Shown: piece by piece, positions 18,447-25,380 of the stretch
How the letters are laid out: each line of letters begins with the position of its first letter
Numbering within the stretch: the first letter of the stretch is position 1
From: Prevotella sp. BV3P1
Lineage (GTDB): Bacteria; Bacteroidota; Bacteroidia; Bacteroidales; Bacteroidaceae
DNA length: 64,000 nt
Assembly (NCBI RefSeq): GCF_000479005.1
Contig: NZ_AWXC01000034.1
Coordinates: 1 to 64,000, forward strand
Direction: 5' to 3'
The notes under the pieces: model-generated
The model's input: the letters and a program-made list of their open reading frames with translations, nothing else
What the model was told of the DNA's origin: nothing
Database searches by the model: none
Program-made: the position numbers and the translations under genes

Positions 18447-18619
18447 ATTTAGTTTTATGCAGATTATTCAATTATGCATATTGCATAAAGAGAATAAAAT
18501 GAATAATTCAGCTCCTTCATCTCGATTTTTCACACTCGTTTGTTGTCTCCATATTTAGTTTTATGCAGATTATTCAGTTATGCATACTGCATAAAGTGAA
18601 TAAAATGAATAATTCAGCT
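18447..18619. repeat. Two copies of a 67-bp direct repeat (iteron-like)
   Basis: The copies at 18447-18513 and 18553-18619 differ at only 3 of 67 positions. Each contains TTATGCA...TGCATAA with a 3-bp centre, enclosed by a wider inverted repeat, ATTATTCA and TGAATAAT. The second copy overlaps the stop codon of the RepA-like gene. Duplicated palindromic units next to a RepA-like gene suggest a replication origin or an autoregulatory site. Confidence 0.75.
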
Positions 18620-19588
18620 TTTTAGGAGCCTTGAAACCTTACTTTGGGAGACGCCACATTCAACAGCGATGTCCTGCTGCCGCATACCTCCAGCTGCCAG
18701 TTCCTCCACCCTGCGCTTCAGTTCCTCACGCTCGTTGGTTGTTTCGGTAATGAGGTGAGAAGATTCAGAGTCATATCCCCTAAAGGTGAAGCACAGATTA
18801 CCTTCTGTATTCTTGCCACGTTCATAGAGAGCAACATTTTCAGAATCAAGTACCAACTCTCCGTTGCGCCATTTGCACTGCTTGACATAAACAAGGGATT
18901 TATCCTTAGATGATTGGGATAGTCCCACAGCATCATCTACCAGCTGATTGAGTTTGGCAGATCCTTGGATGGCAGAAAGTGAGAGAGGTACGGAACCAGA
19001 ATACATCTTAGGCACATGGTTCAGGATAACCAGTGTCCAGTTGTACTTCTTCTTTAGTGCATTGAGCGAAGCCATGAGAGAACCCGCATCAGTACCCTTG
19101 TCGAGCGACTGACTCAGAGCAGTGATATTGTCGATGAATACCACTTCGGCTAAGTTTGCCACAGCAGCCAGTTCTATACCCTTCAACACATCATCTATGG
19201 GATTGTCCTTATCCATCTCGGCACGGAAGAAGATTGGAGGGAAGTTGGCAGACTCATAGCGCAGGCACAACTGGCGCAGTGTCATCTCAAAGTCGGCATA
19301 CAGAACTCGCTTACCTTGGACTGCAATTTCCCTTGCCACCTGCATGGCAAAGATGGTCTTTCCGATTCCCGACTGTCCGAAGATAATACAGAGATCACCT
19401 TCAAGGACTATGTTGGGATAGAGGACAACGATAGGGGGAAGTGATTTAGCTTTCATAAGACATTCATTCATTGATGCGACATGGAAGCCACCTGCATCAA
19501 CAGCACTTTTATTCTGGAGTTGCTGAAATGAAGAAAGGATATAATCCTCATTAGGTGGCTTAGGGATTGTCTTTATAAGTTCGTCCAT
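18614..19588 (-). CDS. RepA-like AAA ATPase with C-terminal HTH
   Basis: A 324-residue RecA-fold ATPase: Walker A GQSGIGKT (71-78), Walker B EVVFIDN near 150-156, then LVILNHVPK, as in hexameric RepA-type plasmid helicases and related AAA_25 proteins. The last 30 residues form a HTH (GMRQQDIAVECGVSQSKVSRLLKS) that could bind the adjacent 67-bp repeats. It probably helps replicate the excised circular form. Its start is 11 bp from the stop of the upstream HTH gene, so the two are likely co-transcribed. Confidence 0.75.
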   Translation of the reverse strand: MDELIKTIPKPPNEDYILSSFQQLQNKSAVDAGGFHVASMNECLMKAKSLPPIVVLYPNIVLEGDLCIIFGQSGIGKTIFAMQVAREIAVQGKRVLYADFEMTLRQLCLRYESANFPPIFFRAEMDKDNPIDDVLKGIELAAVANLAEVVFIDNITALSQSLDKGTDAGSLMASLNALKKKYNWTLVILNHVPKMYSGSVPLSLSAIQGSAKLNQLVDDAVGLSQSSKDKSLVYVKQCKWRNGELVLDSENVALYERGKNTEGNLCFTFRGYDSESSHLITETTNEREELKRRVEELAAGGMRQQDIAVECGVSQSKVSRLLKS

Positions 19589-19599
19589 ATTACTCCACC

Positions 19600-19896
19600 T
19601 TATATATTAGTATTGCTCATGGATGAGCCTTGTGTAATGAGCGCATCCACCTCCTCCTTAGAATAGAGGTTGCGACGTCCAATCTTATGAACATGGATTT
19701 CCCCACGCTTTTCCATTCGCCAGAGTGTAGTATAAGTAATGTGTAGACGTGCGCAAAGCTCGTCACGGGTTAAATACTCGGCATCGTCCTTCGACTTCTG
19801 TTCTGCCAGAAGGTTCTTGCCAACCATAGTCTCTAATACTTCTGCAATGGCCTCCTTGAGGTCGTCCTTTTGCAGCATGATAAAATTTCCTTTCAT
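19600..19896 (-). CDS. Small HTH protein (excisionase/MerR-type fold)
   Basis: A 98-residue protein whose C-terminal half is a winged HTH of the excisionase type: EYLTRDELCARLHITYTTLW followed by RMEKRGEIHVHKIGRRNLYSKEEVDALI. Such proteins often act as recombination directionality factors or as regulators of mobilization genes. The first part (KDDLKEAIAEVLETMVG) looks helical. Start is either the ATG at 19896 or the internal ATG at 19878. Its neighbour is the RepA-like gene. Confidence 0.75.
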   Translation of the reverse strand: MKGNFIMLQKDDLKEAIAEVLETMVGKNLLAEQKSKDDAEYLTRDELCARLHITYTTLWRMEKRGEIHVHKIGRRNLYSKEEVDALITQGSSMSNTNI

Positions 19897-20112
19897 GTTA
19901 TGTAATTTAAAAGTGATGCTGCAAATGTCGTAAGTGGAAAAGTGACTACAAGTGGCACCTAAAGAATTTTAAGTTTATTGGTGATTATTGATGATAAGTC
20001 ATTGTTAATCAAATTGTTGCAATCAAAAATATTTTAGAGGCTTTCTGTCTGTTAATCAAAGGTGGGGATAAGTGGGCGTATTTGAGAATTACATGGTATC
20101 GTATAAAATGCA

Positions 20113-20149
20113 CAAATGGCGTATTTCCGAAGTGGAGATACGCCATTTG
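20113..20149. terminator. Perfect 12-bp hairpin after the 298-aa gene
   Basis: CAAATGGCGTAT (20113-20124) and ATACGCCATTTG (20138-20149) pair perfectly around a 13-nt loop. It lies 25-61 bp past the stop of the upstream minus-strand gene and so is placed as a terminator, although no long T run follows on that strand. Confidence 0.5.
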
Positions 20150-20173
20150 TATATAGATGAATATTGAAAATGA

Positions 20174-21070
20174 CTATGGACGACTATATTTATTAAAGAT
20201 TTTATCGATTAAGTCCAAAGTTTCTCTATATTTTACAGAATAGCTGTCACCAGCATTATGCTTTTTCTTGACATCATCCACCGTACATCCACATACTTCT
20301 ACTATATCTACAAGCCAAGAATCACAAAAATCCTCCAGTAGCATGTGGTAGAAGTTATACAGAAGTTTTTGCATCTGTGTTTTCTTACGATAACATATTT
20401 TCAACGTTTTCGTGCGATCCTTGCGTGTGAGAATATTTTCAAATTCTTCTACAGAACTTAAATCTTCAAAGATTTCTCCATTGAACCTATCATAAAGTTC
20501 ATTTATCAAGCCCTTAGAGAATTCATAAAGCTTTTTCTCATTGTTCACATCTGAAGGTAGAGTGTTATTGTCACCCGTTGACAGTTCACCCTGTTTATCC
20601 TCGATTTTGCCGTTACTAGCTTCCCTTTCTGCAACATAGAACAATGTTCCCTCACGTCGCCCAAAGTTAATCGTATATTTACGGAACATGTCAATGTCCC
20701 ATTCGCCACGCTCCAAATCGTCTGACGAGTTCAATTTTATACTCCACTGTGCGAAGTCGGTGTGTTCAAAAGGATGGTCAAGGTCATATCTTCGACAGTA
20801 ATTGTAGGCAGACGTAAAACCATTCACATACCATCGACTAACTTGTGAGCTTTGCAGGCCAGCTTCTTTATTTCCAGTGGATGCTGAAAACTTATCAAAG
20901 ATGCGCTGTAACAGAGCCGGTGCATTTTTGGTAATCATGGCTTGTCTTGGTGTCTTATCCCATGTGGCAACATAGAGGGAATATCCATCAACAGTCTTGG
21001 AACTGAACTCTTGATAATCATCCTTAAACCACGGAAGGATCTTCTCCTGAAAGAAATCGTATAATGTCAT
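20174..21070 (-). CDS. Unrecognised protein coupled to the AlbA_2/ATPase gene
   Basis: A 298-residue soluble protein with no motif I can name. It starts MTLYDFFQEKILPWFKDDY; a central low-complexity stretch (about 150-185, Lys/Glu/Asp/Asn) separates two mainly helical parts. The C-terminal part is Lys/Asp-rich and contains CGCTVDDVKKKHNAG. Its ATG overlaps the last codons of the preceding gene by 4 bp (21067-21070), so the two proteins are almost certainly made together. Function as a partner of that ATP-binding protein is inference. Confidence 0.6.
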   Translation of the reverse strand: MTLYDFFQEKILPWFKDDYQEFSSKTVDGYSLYVATWDKTPRQAMITKNAPALLQRIFDKFSASTGNKEAGLQSSQVSRWYVNGFTSAYNYCRRYDLDHPFEHTDFAQWSIKLNSSDDLERGEWDIDMFRKYTINFGRREGTLFYVAEREASNGKIEDKQGELSTGDNNTLPSDVNNEKKLYEFSKGLINELYDRFNGEIFEDLSSVEEFENILTRKDRTKTLKICYRKKTQMQKLLYNFYHMLLEDFCDSWLVDIVEVCGCTVDDVKKKHNAGDSYSVKYRETLDLIDKIFNKYSRP

Positions 21071-22614
21071 TTTATTGCTTTATAGGTTCGGTTCTTATTA
21101 CTTCCACAAGCCTCGATTTTCCCTTGCTCCACCAATGTACTTAGATAAAGACGTGATCGCGAAGCTTTCAATCCAAATGCTTGCATAATATCAGAAGTCT
21201 TCACTTCCGAATGTTTCACAATAAATTCCAATATCATTTGCATTTTATCGTCAGATTTATCGCCTCTATTATTATTTATCGCCGTTTTATCGCCGTTTTT
21301 TTGATTTATCGCCGTTTTATCGCCATTTACTGCATTTTTATCGCCGTTTACAGTATCATTCTTCTTTGATTTCTCAAATAGAACCTCTGATAGAGCCTTG
21401 CAATGTAATTTTAGAATAGTACGATCAGGATTGTGGGTATCTTCCCATGTAGGTTGCTCACCATATGCCGACTGCCAGCCATCAATGATAGTAGGTATGC
21501 CGCTACCAGCACGCTCGCCAAGGTCTATGAGGGCAAACATCTTGAAGAGGATGGCATTGCGAGGGTCAGACACACCGCCGCTCATCGCCTCCTTCACCCC
21601 GACACGGAAGTCGCCTGGGTTCTCAAAGGTGAAGCCATCAGGATATTTCTTGATAACAACTCCACGTCTGCCGTAATAATCGGCATTGACGAGCGTATTC
21701 AGCAGCGCTTCACGCACCGCCTTGTGCAGAGGAGTTTCATCCACACGGAAGATACCCTCCAACCTGAACGGACGGGGAAGGTTGAATGTGAGCTTGTTGG
21801 ATACGGCAAAGAAGAAGTCGAACACGTTGCCGCTCCACTCTCCGTTGGAGGAAATAAGTCTATCCACCCAACGGATGCTCGGGTCTCGGTGGTCTTGATA
21901 GTCGAGGAAATACAGTGGGTACTCTTGGAGAATCTCATACTCATAACCAAACATTAACAGACCTGCGGCCGTAGGATAGAACTTGCCATCATCTGAACTA
22001 TATCCCATGGCACCAATCTTGATTAGGAATTCCTCATCGTCCAGATTACTCCACACATGGTTGTGGTGAGAGATATTGAAGGTATTGCGATAACTGTGTA
22101 CTGTGTCCATGCAGAACACGTTCATATCACGACCTTTGATTAGTTTTCTGTCTTGGGTAAGCTGATAGGCGTCACGGAACATGGCCGAAACCTCTTCGGG
22201 AGTACAATGATAGTCCCCTTCGTTATTACGGCGATAGGCACCAGAGCGAGGGTCTGTACCAACATAGACAGGACGCAGATAGCGTTCGGCACGCGGTACT
22301 TTGACCACAATGACTTTCTTGCCCTCATAGTCCTTTACTGTGACATCCTTGTCCGTCAAGATATTGATGTTTACCTTCTGTCGATTGTTTACCGTATTCC
22401 AGAAATCTTTGAGCATACGGTCGGGATCCTGTACACCCGTTATTTCAAACGCACCGTCTTTCTTTTCGTCAACACCAAGCAGGATGATGCCTCCATCCGT
22501 ATTGGCGAACGATGAGTACGTTTCCCAAAGACTACCTGGCAAGCCACCTGATGCTTTCTTGGCTTCCAGTTGGTTGTTTTCCTTATAACTCGTTATGTCT
22601 TTAATGTCTATCAT
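21067..22614 (-). CDS. AlbA_2 (Schlafen-like) / ATP-binding / winged-helix protein
   Basis: From the ATG at 22614 (MIDIKDITSY) the protein is 515 residues; the frame is open to 22668 but that extension runs across a palindrome. Domains: AlbA_2/Schlafen-like N-terminus with NNQLEAKKA (13-21) and FANTDGGIILLGV (36-48); a C-terminal GHKL-type ATPase segment near 310-390 with EALLNTLVNADYY, ENPGDF and GERAGSGIPTI; then a Ser/Asn linker with five GDK repeats (about 425-460); and a winged helix ending in the AlbA-regulator style (SRSRLYLSTLVEQGKIEACG). Such COG2865-type proteins are annotated as regulators and recur on mobile and defence islands. Specific role unknown. Confidence 0.72.
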   Translation of the reverse strand: MIDIKDITSYKENNQLEAKKASGGLPGSLWETYSSFANTDGGIILLGVDEKKDGAFEITGVQDPDRMLKDFWNTVNNRQKVNINILTDKDVTVKDYEGKKVIVVKVPRAERYLRPVYVGTDPRSGAYRRNNEGDYHCTPEEVSAMFRDAYQLTQDRKLIKGRDMNVFCMDTVHSYRNTFNISHHNHVWSNLDDEEFLIKIGAMGYSSDDGKFYPTAAGLLMFGYEYEILQEYPLYFLDYQDHRDPSIRWVDRLISSNGEWSGNVFDFFFAVSNKLTFNLPRPFRLEGIFRVDETPLHKAVREALLNTLVNADYYGRRGVVIKKYPDGFTFENPGDFRVGVKEAMSGGVSDPRNAILFKMFALIDLGERAGSGIPTIIDGWQSAYGEQPTWEDTHNPDRTILKLHCKALSEVLFEKSKKNDTVNGDKNAVNGDKTAINQKNGDKTAINNNRGDKSDDKMQMILEFIVKHSEVKTSDIMQAFGLKASRSRLYLSTLVEQGKIEACGSNKNRTYKAIK

Positions 22615-22659
22615 ACAGGCTTGAATACTTATAATTGGCAAATTTACGAAAAAACTCAA

Positions 22660-22682
22660 TTTTCCCACAAGTTGTGGGAAAA
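22660..22682. promoter_or_regulatory. 23-bp palindrome between integrase and AlbA_2 genes
   Basis: TTTTCCCACAA (22660-22670) and TTGTGGGAAAA (22672-22682) are perfect inverted arms around one base. It lies 46 bp upstream of the AlbA_2 gene's likely start and 5 bp past the integrase stop, so it may be an operator for the winged-helix gene or a terminator of int. Confidence 0.55.
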
Positions 22683-22686
22683 TTTA

Positions 22687-24180
22687 TCAGAATGATAAAA
22701 GCAGCGCCTTTCGCTCTTCTACGCTCATGCTCTTCAGAAGCTCCAATAGAGCTTGCTTATCCACAGACTGCGGTTGACCTTTCTCTTCTTTTTCGTGGAG
22801 CAAGTACCAGTTGTATTCCAGCATCTTTTCCAAAGGATAAGAGCCTATATAGTTTGACGTGATGTCGCTATTGCCACTGTGCCCCATACTGTCACTGATG
22901 TATTTATAGGGAACAATGCCAGAATTATTCAGGTTGGTGGCAAAGCTATGGCGAGCCCATGTTGAAGAAGGACGCTGAACCATATCCATTAGTTCTGCTA
23001 TCTTAGCCATGTGCTCTCGTATATAGCGATTATATCTCTGAATCACCCAAACCTCTTTCTCAGGAGTGATAAATTCGCTCATAATAGGGAACACACGCTT
23101 GCCGAGCTCTGGTTTATTGCCATACTTGTCAAGTATCTTCTGCAATTCTGGAGTAATGGGGAATATGACCTCACTGGCACTCTCATTTCTATCTCTCGTC
23201 TTGTGACGGAGGAAGCGTAGTTGTTTGCCATGCGTTGCAAAGTACCAGCCATCATAAGTCAAACGTAATGTGTCGGCTAAATTCTGCCCATCACCGAGAT
23301 ACATGAAAAGGAATAGTCCTAAGTCTCGAAAGATAGCATGTTTCTCTTTGGGGAAGAACAACTCTTTCCCATCAGCATCTACAGCTATCTCAGCTTCCCA
23401 AAAGTCATATAGCCTACGCATGGTCGCCACATCAAGAAATTCATGCTTACGACTTTGGCATTTATTGTAACCTGTGTCTTTGAACATTTCCTTTGTATTG
23501 CCATTGATCAGTCCTCGCTCTATGGCGATATTGACAATCGTACGAAACGTACGCAAGTCGATGGCTATAGTCGTGGCACTCAACCCACCTTTCTTCATTA
23601 TTCTCACCCAACGCTGAATAAAGTTCCTGTCTATATCAGCCAAAGAAACATCTTTGCCCATATCCTTGATAAAGCGGCTTTTCACATCCCCACTACAACG
23701 GGCGGAGCCAGCTTTTCCTTCATCCTTTTTGTTTTGCAGATACTCGTCCCAGATAGAGTAGATGGTGCAAGAATCATCCTTTCGTCCTTGGAATCTATCT
23801 TTCAAACGCCGCAACGAGAAGTTGCCTTCGGCTATCAGCTGGTTGGTCATCATTTCCACCCCATACAGTAGATCTTTCAGGTTTGTGCGTTCTGTTTGCT
23901 GCACACGCCTCCCTATTTTCTCATAATCGCATAGGTTCATCCAGTCGGTCATCGTGTACTTCGCCCCAAGTCTAAGAAAAACCTTTTGGCTGTCATAACT
24001 CACACGAACAGCTACAGGAAGTTCCTGGGTGTAATCTTCAGCAGCCTTACGAATATCGAGTGTTAAAGAGCCGAATACACAGCCGTTAGACGAAGTGAAC
24101 TTTGCAAGGCACTTGTCGCCTCTTGAACCTACTTTTGAAGCCATTTTCTTGCTTTTGGTAACCTTAGTGACTGTTTCCAT
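22687..24180 (-). CDS. int: Tyrosine integrase of the island
   Basis: A 497-residue tyrosine recombinase with an N-terminal arm/core-binding part and a C-terminal catalytic domain. Catalytic residues seen: Arg in LADTLRLTYDGW, Lys in RHKTRD, Arg410 in TWARHSFAT, His434 in MGHSG and Tyr444 in TSNYIG. All are present, so it should be active. It sits next to attR and points into the island, the usual layout. A promoter lies at 24262-24292 and the paired GGTGACCTT sites lie between promoter and gene. Confidence 0.93.
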   Translation of the reverse strand: METVTKVTKSKKMASKVGSRGDKCLAKFTSSNGCVFGSLTLDIRKAAEDYTQELPVAVRVSYDSQKVFLRLGAKYTMTDWMNLCDYEKIGRRVQQTERTNLKDLLYGVEMMTNQLIAEGNFSLRRLKDRFQGRKDDSCTIYSIWDEYLQNKKDEGKAGSARCSGDVKSRFIKDMGKDVSLADIDRNFIQRWVRIMKKGGLSATTIAIDLRTFRTIVNIAIERGLINGNTKEMFKDTGYNKCQSRKHEFLDVATMRRLYDFWEAEIAVDADGKELFFPKEKHAIFRDLGLFLFMYLGDGQNLADTLRLTYDGWYFATHGKQLRFLRHKTRDRNESASEVIFPITPELQKILDKYGNKPELGKRVFPIMSEFITPEKEVWVIQRYNRYIREHMAKIAELMDMVQRPSSTWARHSFATNLNNSGIVPYKYISDSMGHSGNSDITSNYIGSYPLEKMLEYNWYLLHEKEEKGQPQSVDKQALLELLKSMSVEERKALLLSF

Positions 24181-24223
24181 ATCTGAAATCTCCTTTGTTT
24201 ACTGGGGCATTAGCACTAAAAAG

Positions 24224-24243
24224 GGTGACCTTCAAGTGACCTT
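24224..24243. repeat. Pair of GGTGACCTT-type repeats, right end of the island
   Basis: GGTGACCTT (24224-24232) and AGTGACCTT (24235-24243), again with an 11-bp period and the same orientation as the left-end pair at 8965. They fall in the 5' leader of int, downstream of its promoter, so a bound protein could also repress int. Confidence 0.6.
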
Positions 24244-24261
24244 ACAACGTGCAAACTACTG

Positions 24262-24292
24262 CAAATTTAAGGAATTTCGTGAAAAGCGCAAA
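24262..24292 (-). promoter_or_regulatory. Promoter of the integrase gene
   Basis: On the minus strand TTTG (24292-24289), a 19-bp spacer and TAAATTTG (24269-24262) match the Bacteroidota consensus. The predicted leader of about 75 nt to the ATG at 24180 contains the GGTGACCTT pair. Confidence 0.6.
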
Positions 24293-24357
24293 ACGTGTAA
24301 GTACTTTATTTACTGCATTTTAAGATTATTTGTTATTTCATGAAATATAGGTCAATT

Positions 24358-24404
24358 AGACTCATAATCTGGAGGTCCCTGGTTCAAGCCCAGGCTGGTC
24401 CACA
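24358..24404 (+). repeat. Right attachment-site copy (attR), 47-bp direct repeat
   Basis: Exact copy of 8869-8915, the 3' half of the tRNA(CAT) gene. Only this half is present, so it is not a functional tRNA; it marks the chromosome-island junction. Confidence 0.92.
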
Positions 24405-24409
24405 GTCAA

Positions 24410-24442
24410 AAAAAGGAGTTACGAAGTTCGCAACTCCTTTTT
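24410..24442 (+). terminator. Terminator outside attR, original tRNA terminator
   Basis: AAAAAGGAGTT (24410-24420) pairs with AACTCCTTTTT (24432-24442), and the inner bases CGAA/TTCG extend the stem. It stands where the tRNA terminator would be in the uninserted chromosome. The island brings its own hairpin with the same AAGGAGTT stem sequence at 8925. Confidence 0.75.
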
Positions 24443-24632
24443 ATTTGTAATTCAATTTAAATCTTTATCTAAAATAATAAACAGCTTGCTATATGAGCCA
24501 AACACGCTAATTGGTACATGCTTATTTGATCACGCTCAATGCGCATCAACCATTATAGGGTGGGGGATGAACCGCGCTAACCGTTGTGTGCTGCTACCAT
24601 GTCGTTCGTCAAAACAAACTTAATTGCCCTTT

Positions 24633-24787
24633 CTATTTCAGGTTAAAGTCTGCTGCTGACACCCATTGCCCTGCGAACGTAGTGCCAGTAAAGCTCGATT
24701 TGGTGGAAACACCGTAGCGAATGGAGCCTTTGGTACTGCGTATATTCTTGATCTCTATGCGGTTCCATCCATATCCCTTACCGTCAT
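24633..24787 (-). pseudogene. 3'-end fragment of a PspC-domain gene paralog
   Basis: This stretch reads in frame on the minus strand as the last 50 or so residues of the PspC-domain protein encoded at 27730-29478, ending in WVSAADFNLK and a TAG. The homology extends past the stop to 24604. Over about 185 bp the two copies are roughly 93% identical by eye, with three amino-acid changes (to Lys) and the rest silent. Nothing upstream of 24787 continues the gene, so it is a truncated copy. Confidence 0.85.
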
Positions 24788-24828
24788 TCTCGGCTCTTTC
24801 ATTTTTAAATGAAAGAGCCGTGAGAATG
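24785..24828. repeat. Long near-perfect hairpin at the break of the duplicated fragment
   Basis: CGGCTCTTTCATTT (24791-24804) and AAATGAAAGAGCCG (24807-24820) pair perfectly; CATTCTC and GAGAATG extend the stem past a 2-nt bulge. The hairpin begins exactly where similarity to the PspC gene ends. Confidence 0.7.
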
Positions 24829-25380
24829 CTACCTTCTAATTTTGGTATTTAATAACTTGGCGGTGTAGTTGACTCTGTTAGCGACAATCCCATTAGTATT
24901 GTCAAGTGGCTTTTTTTTCTTTCATAATTACTTGTTTTTTATAAGGTTACAAAACCAGCTCACTTGGTCAACTTTTATCAGTGATTATTTTTGATTTTCA
25001 TGTGGTTATAAAAACAAAGCTAAATGTATCATCATTCCTCACGAGTTTTAATAACTAACCTTCATTAAAGGCGCCCTATATCAGATTCTTACGAGCATAT
25101 TAAGAAAGCCATATCAAACTCTGTTTTCGAGTGTTGATATGGCTCTTTCTATCTTTTAGGAGAGGGTTTGTTTCAATATTATAATTTCGTACTTATTGCA
25201 ATGGAGCATTGGCGCTCCATCTTGACTCATTATTATAATATTATTAGTACGAAATTCTTATGAATTATATTCCTCTAATTTGTATCAAAAAAAATGAGCT
25301 TTTTGAACAAGTTGTTTGAGAACATTGTTGTAGAACTCCCAATATATATTTAATGCTGGTCATCATTATGACCTCAGTTT
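24829..25380. other. AT-rich intergenic region with hairpins
   Basis: No gene is visible in these 552 bp. It holds a strong hairpin with AGCCATATCAA and GTTGATATGGCT arms (25107-25144), followed by a T-rich run and readable as a plus-strand terminator, and a 74-bp inverted-repeat element (25183-25256). The rest is AT-rich without readable motifs. It follows the stop of the TonB-dependent receptor gene. Confidence 0.5.
25183..25256. repeat. 74-bp inverted-repeat element
   Basis: Ends AATTTCGTACT (25183-25193) and AGTACGAAATT (25246-25256) are perfect inverted repeats. The centre holds the small hairpin ATGGAGC-ATTGGC-GCTCCAT (25201-25220). No target-site duplication is obvious, so it may be a small non-autonomous element or an RNA hairpin. 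Confidence 0.45.

Larger units (their letters stand above)
8869..24404. mobile_element. 15.5-kb mobilizable genomic island integrated in a tRNA gene
   Basis: A perfect 47-bp direct repeat (8869-8915 and 24358-24404) bounds a block with a tyrosine integrase adjacent to the right end, a MobV-like relaxase, a RepA-like ATPase, a toprim-like protein, a HTH protein and defence-like cargo. All internal genes lie on the minus strand. No type IV secretion genes are present, so it would need a helper for conjugation, like NBU-type and other mobilizable elements of Bacteroides. The tRNA is restored at the left end by the element's copy of the 3' half. Confidence 0.92.

Noticed and set aside
25107..25144. 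Possible small RNA gene
   Set aside because: Only one strong hairpin followed by T-rich sequence is visible; a terminator explains it without further evidence.
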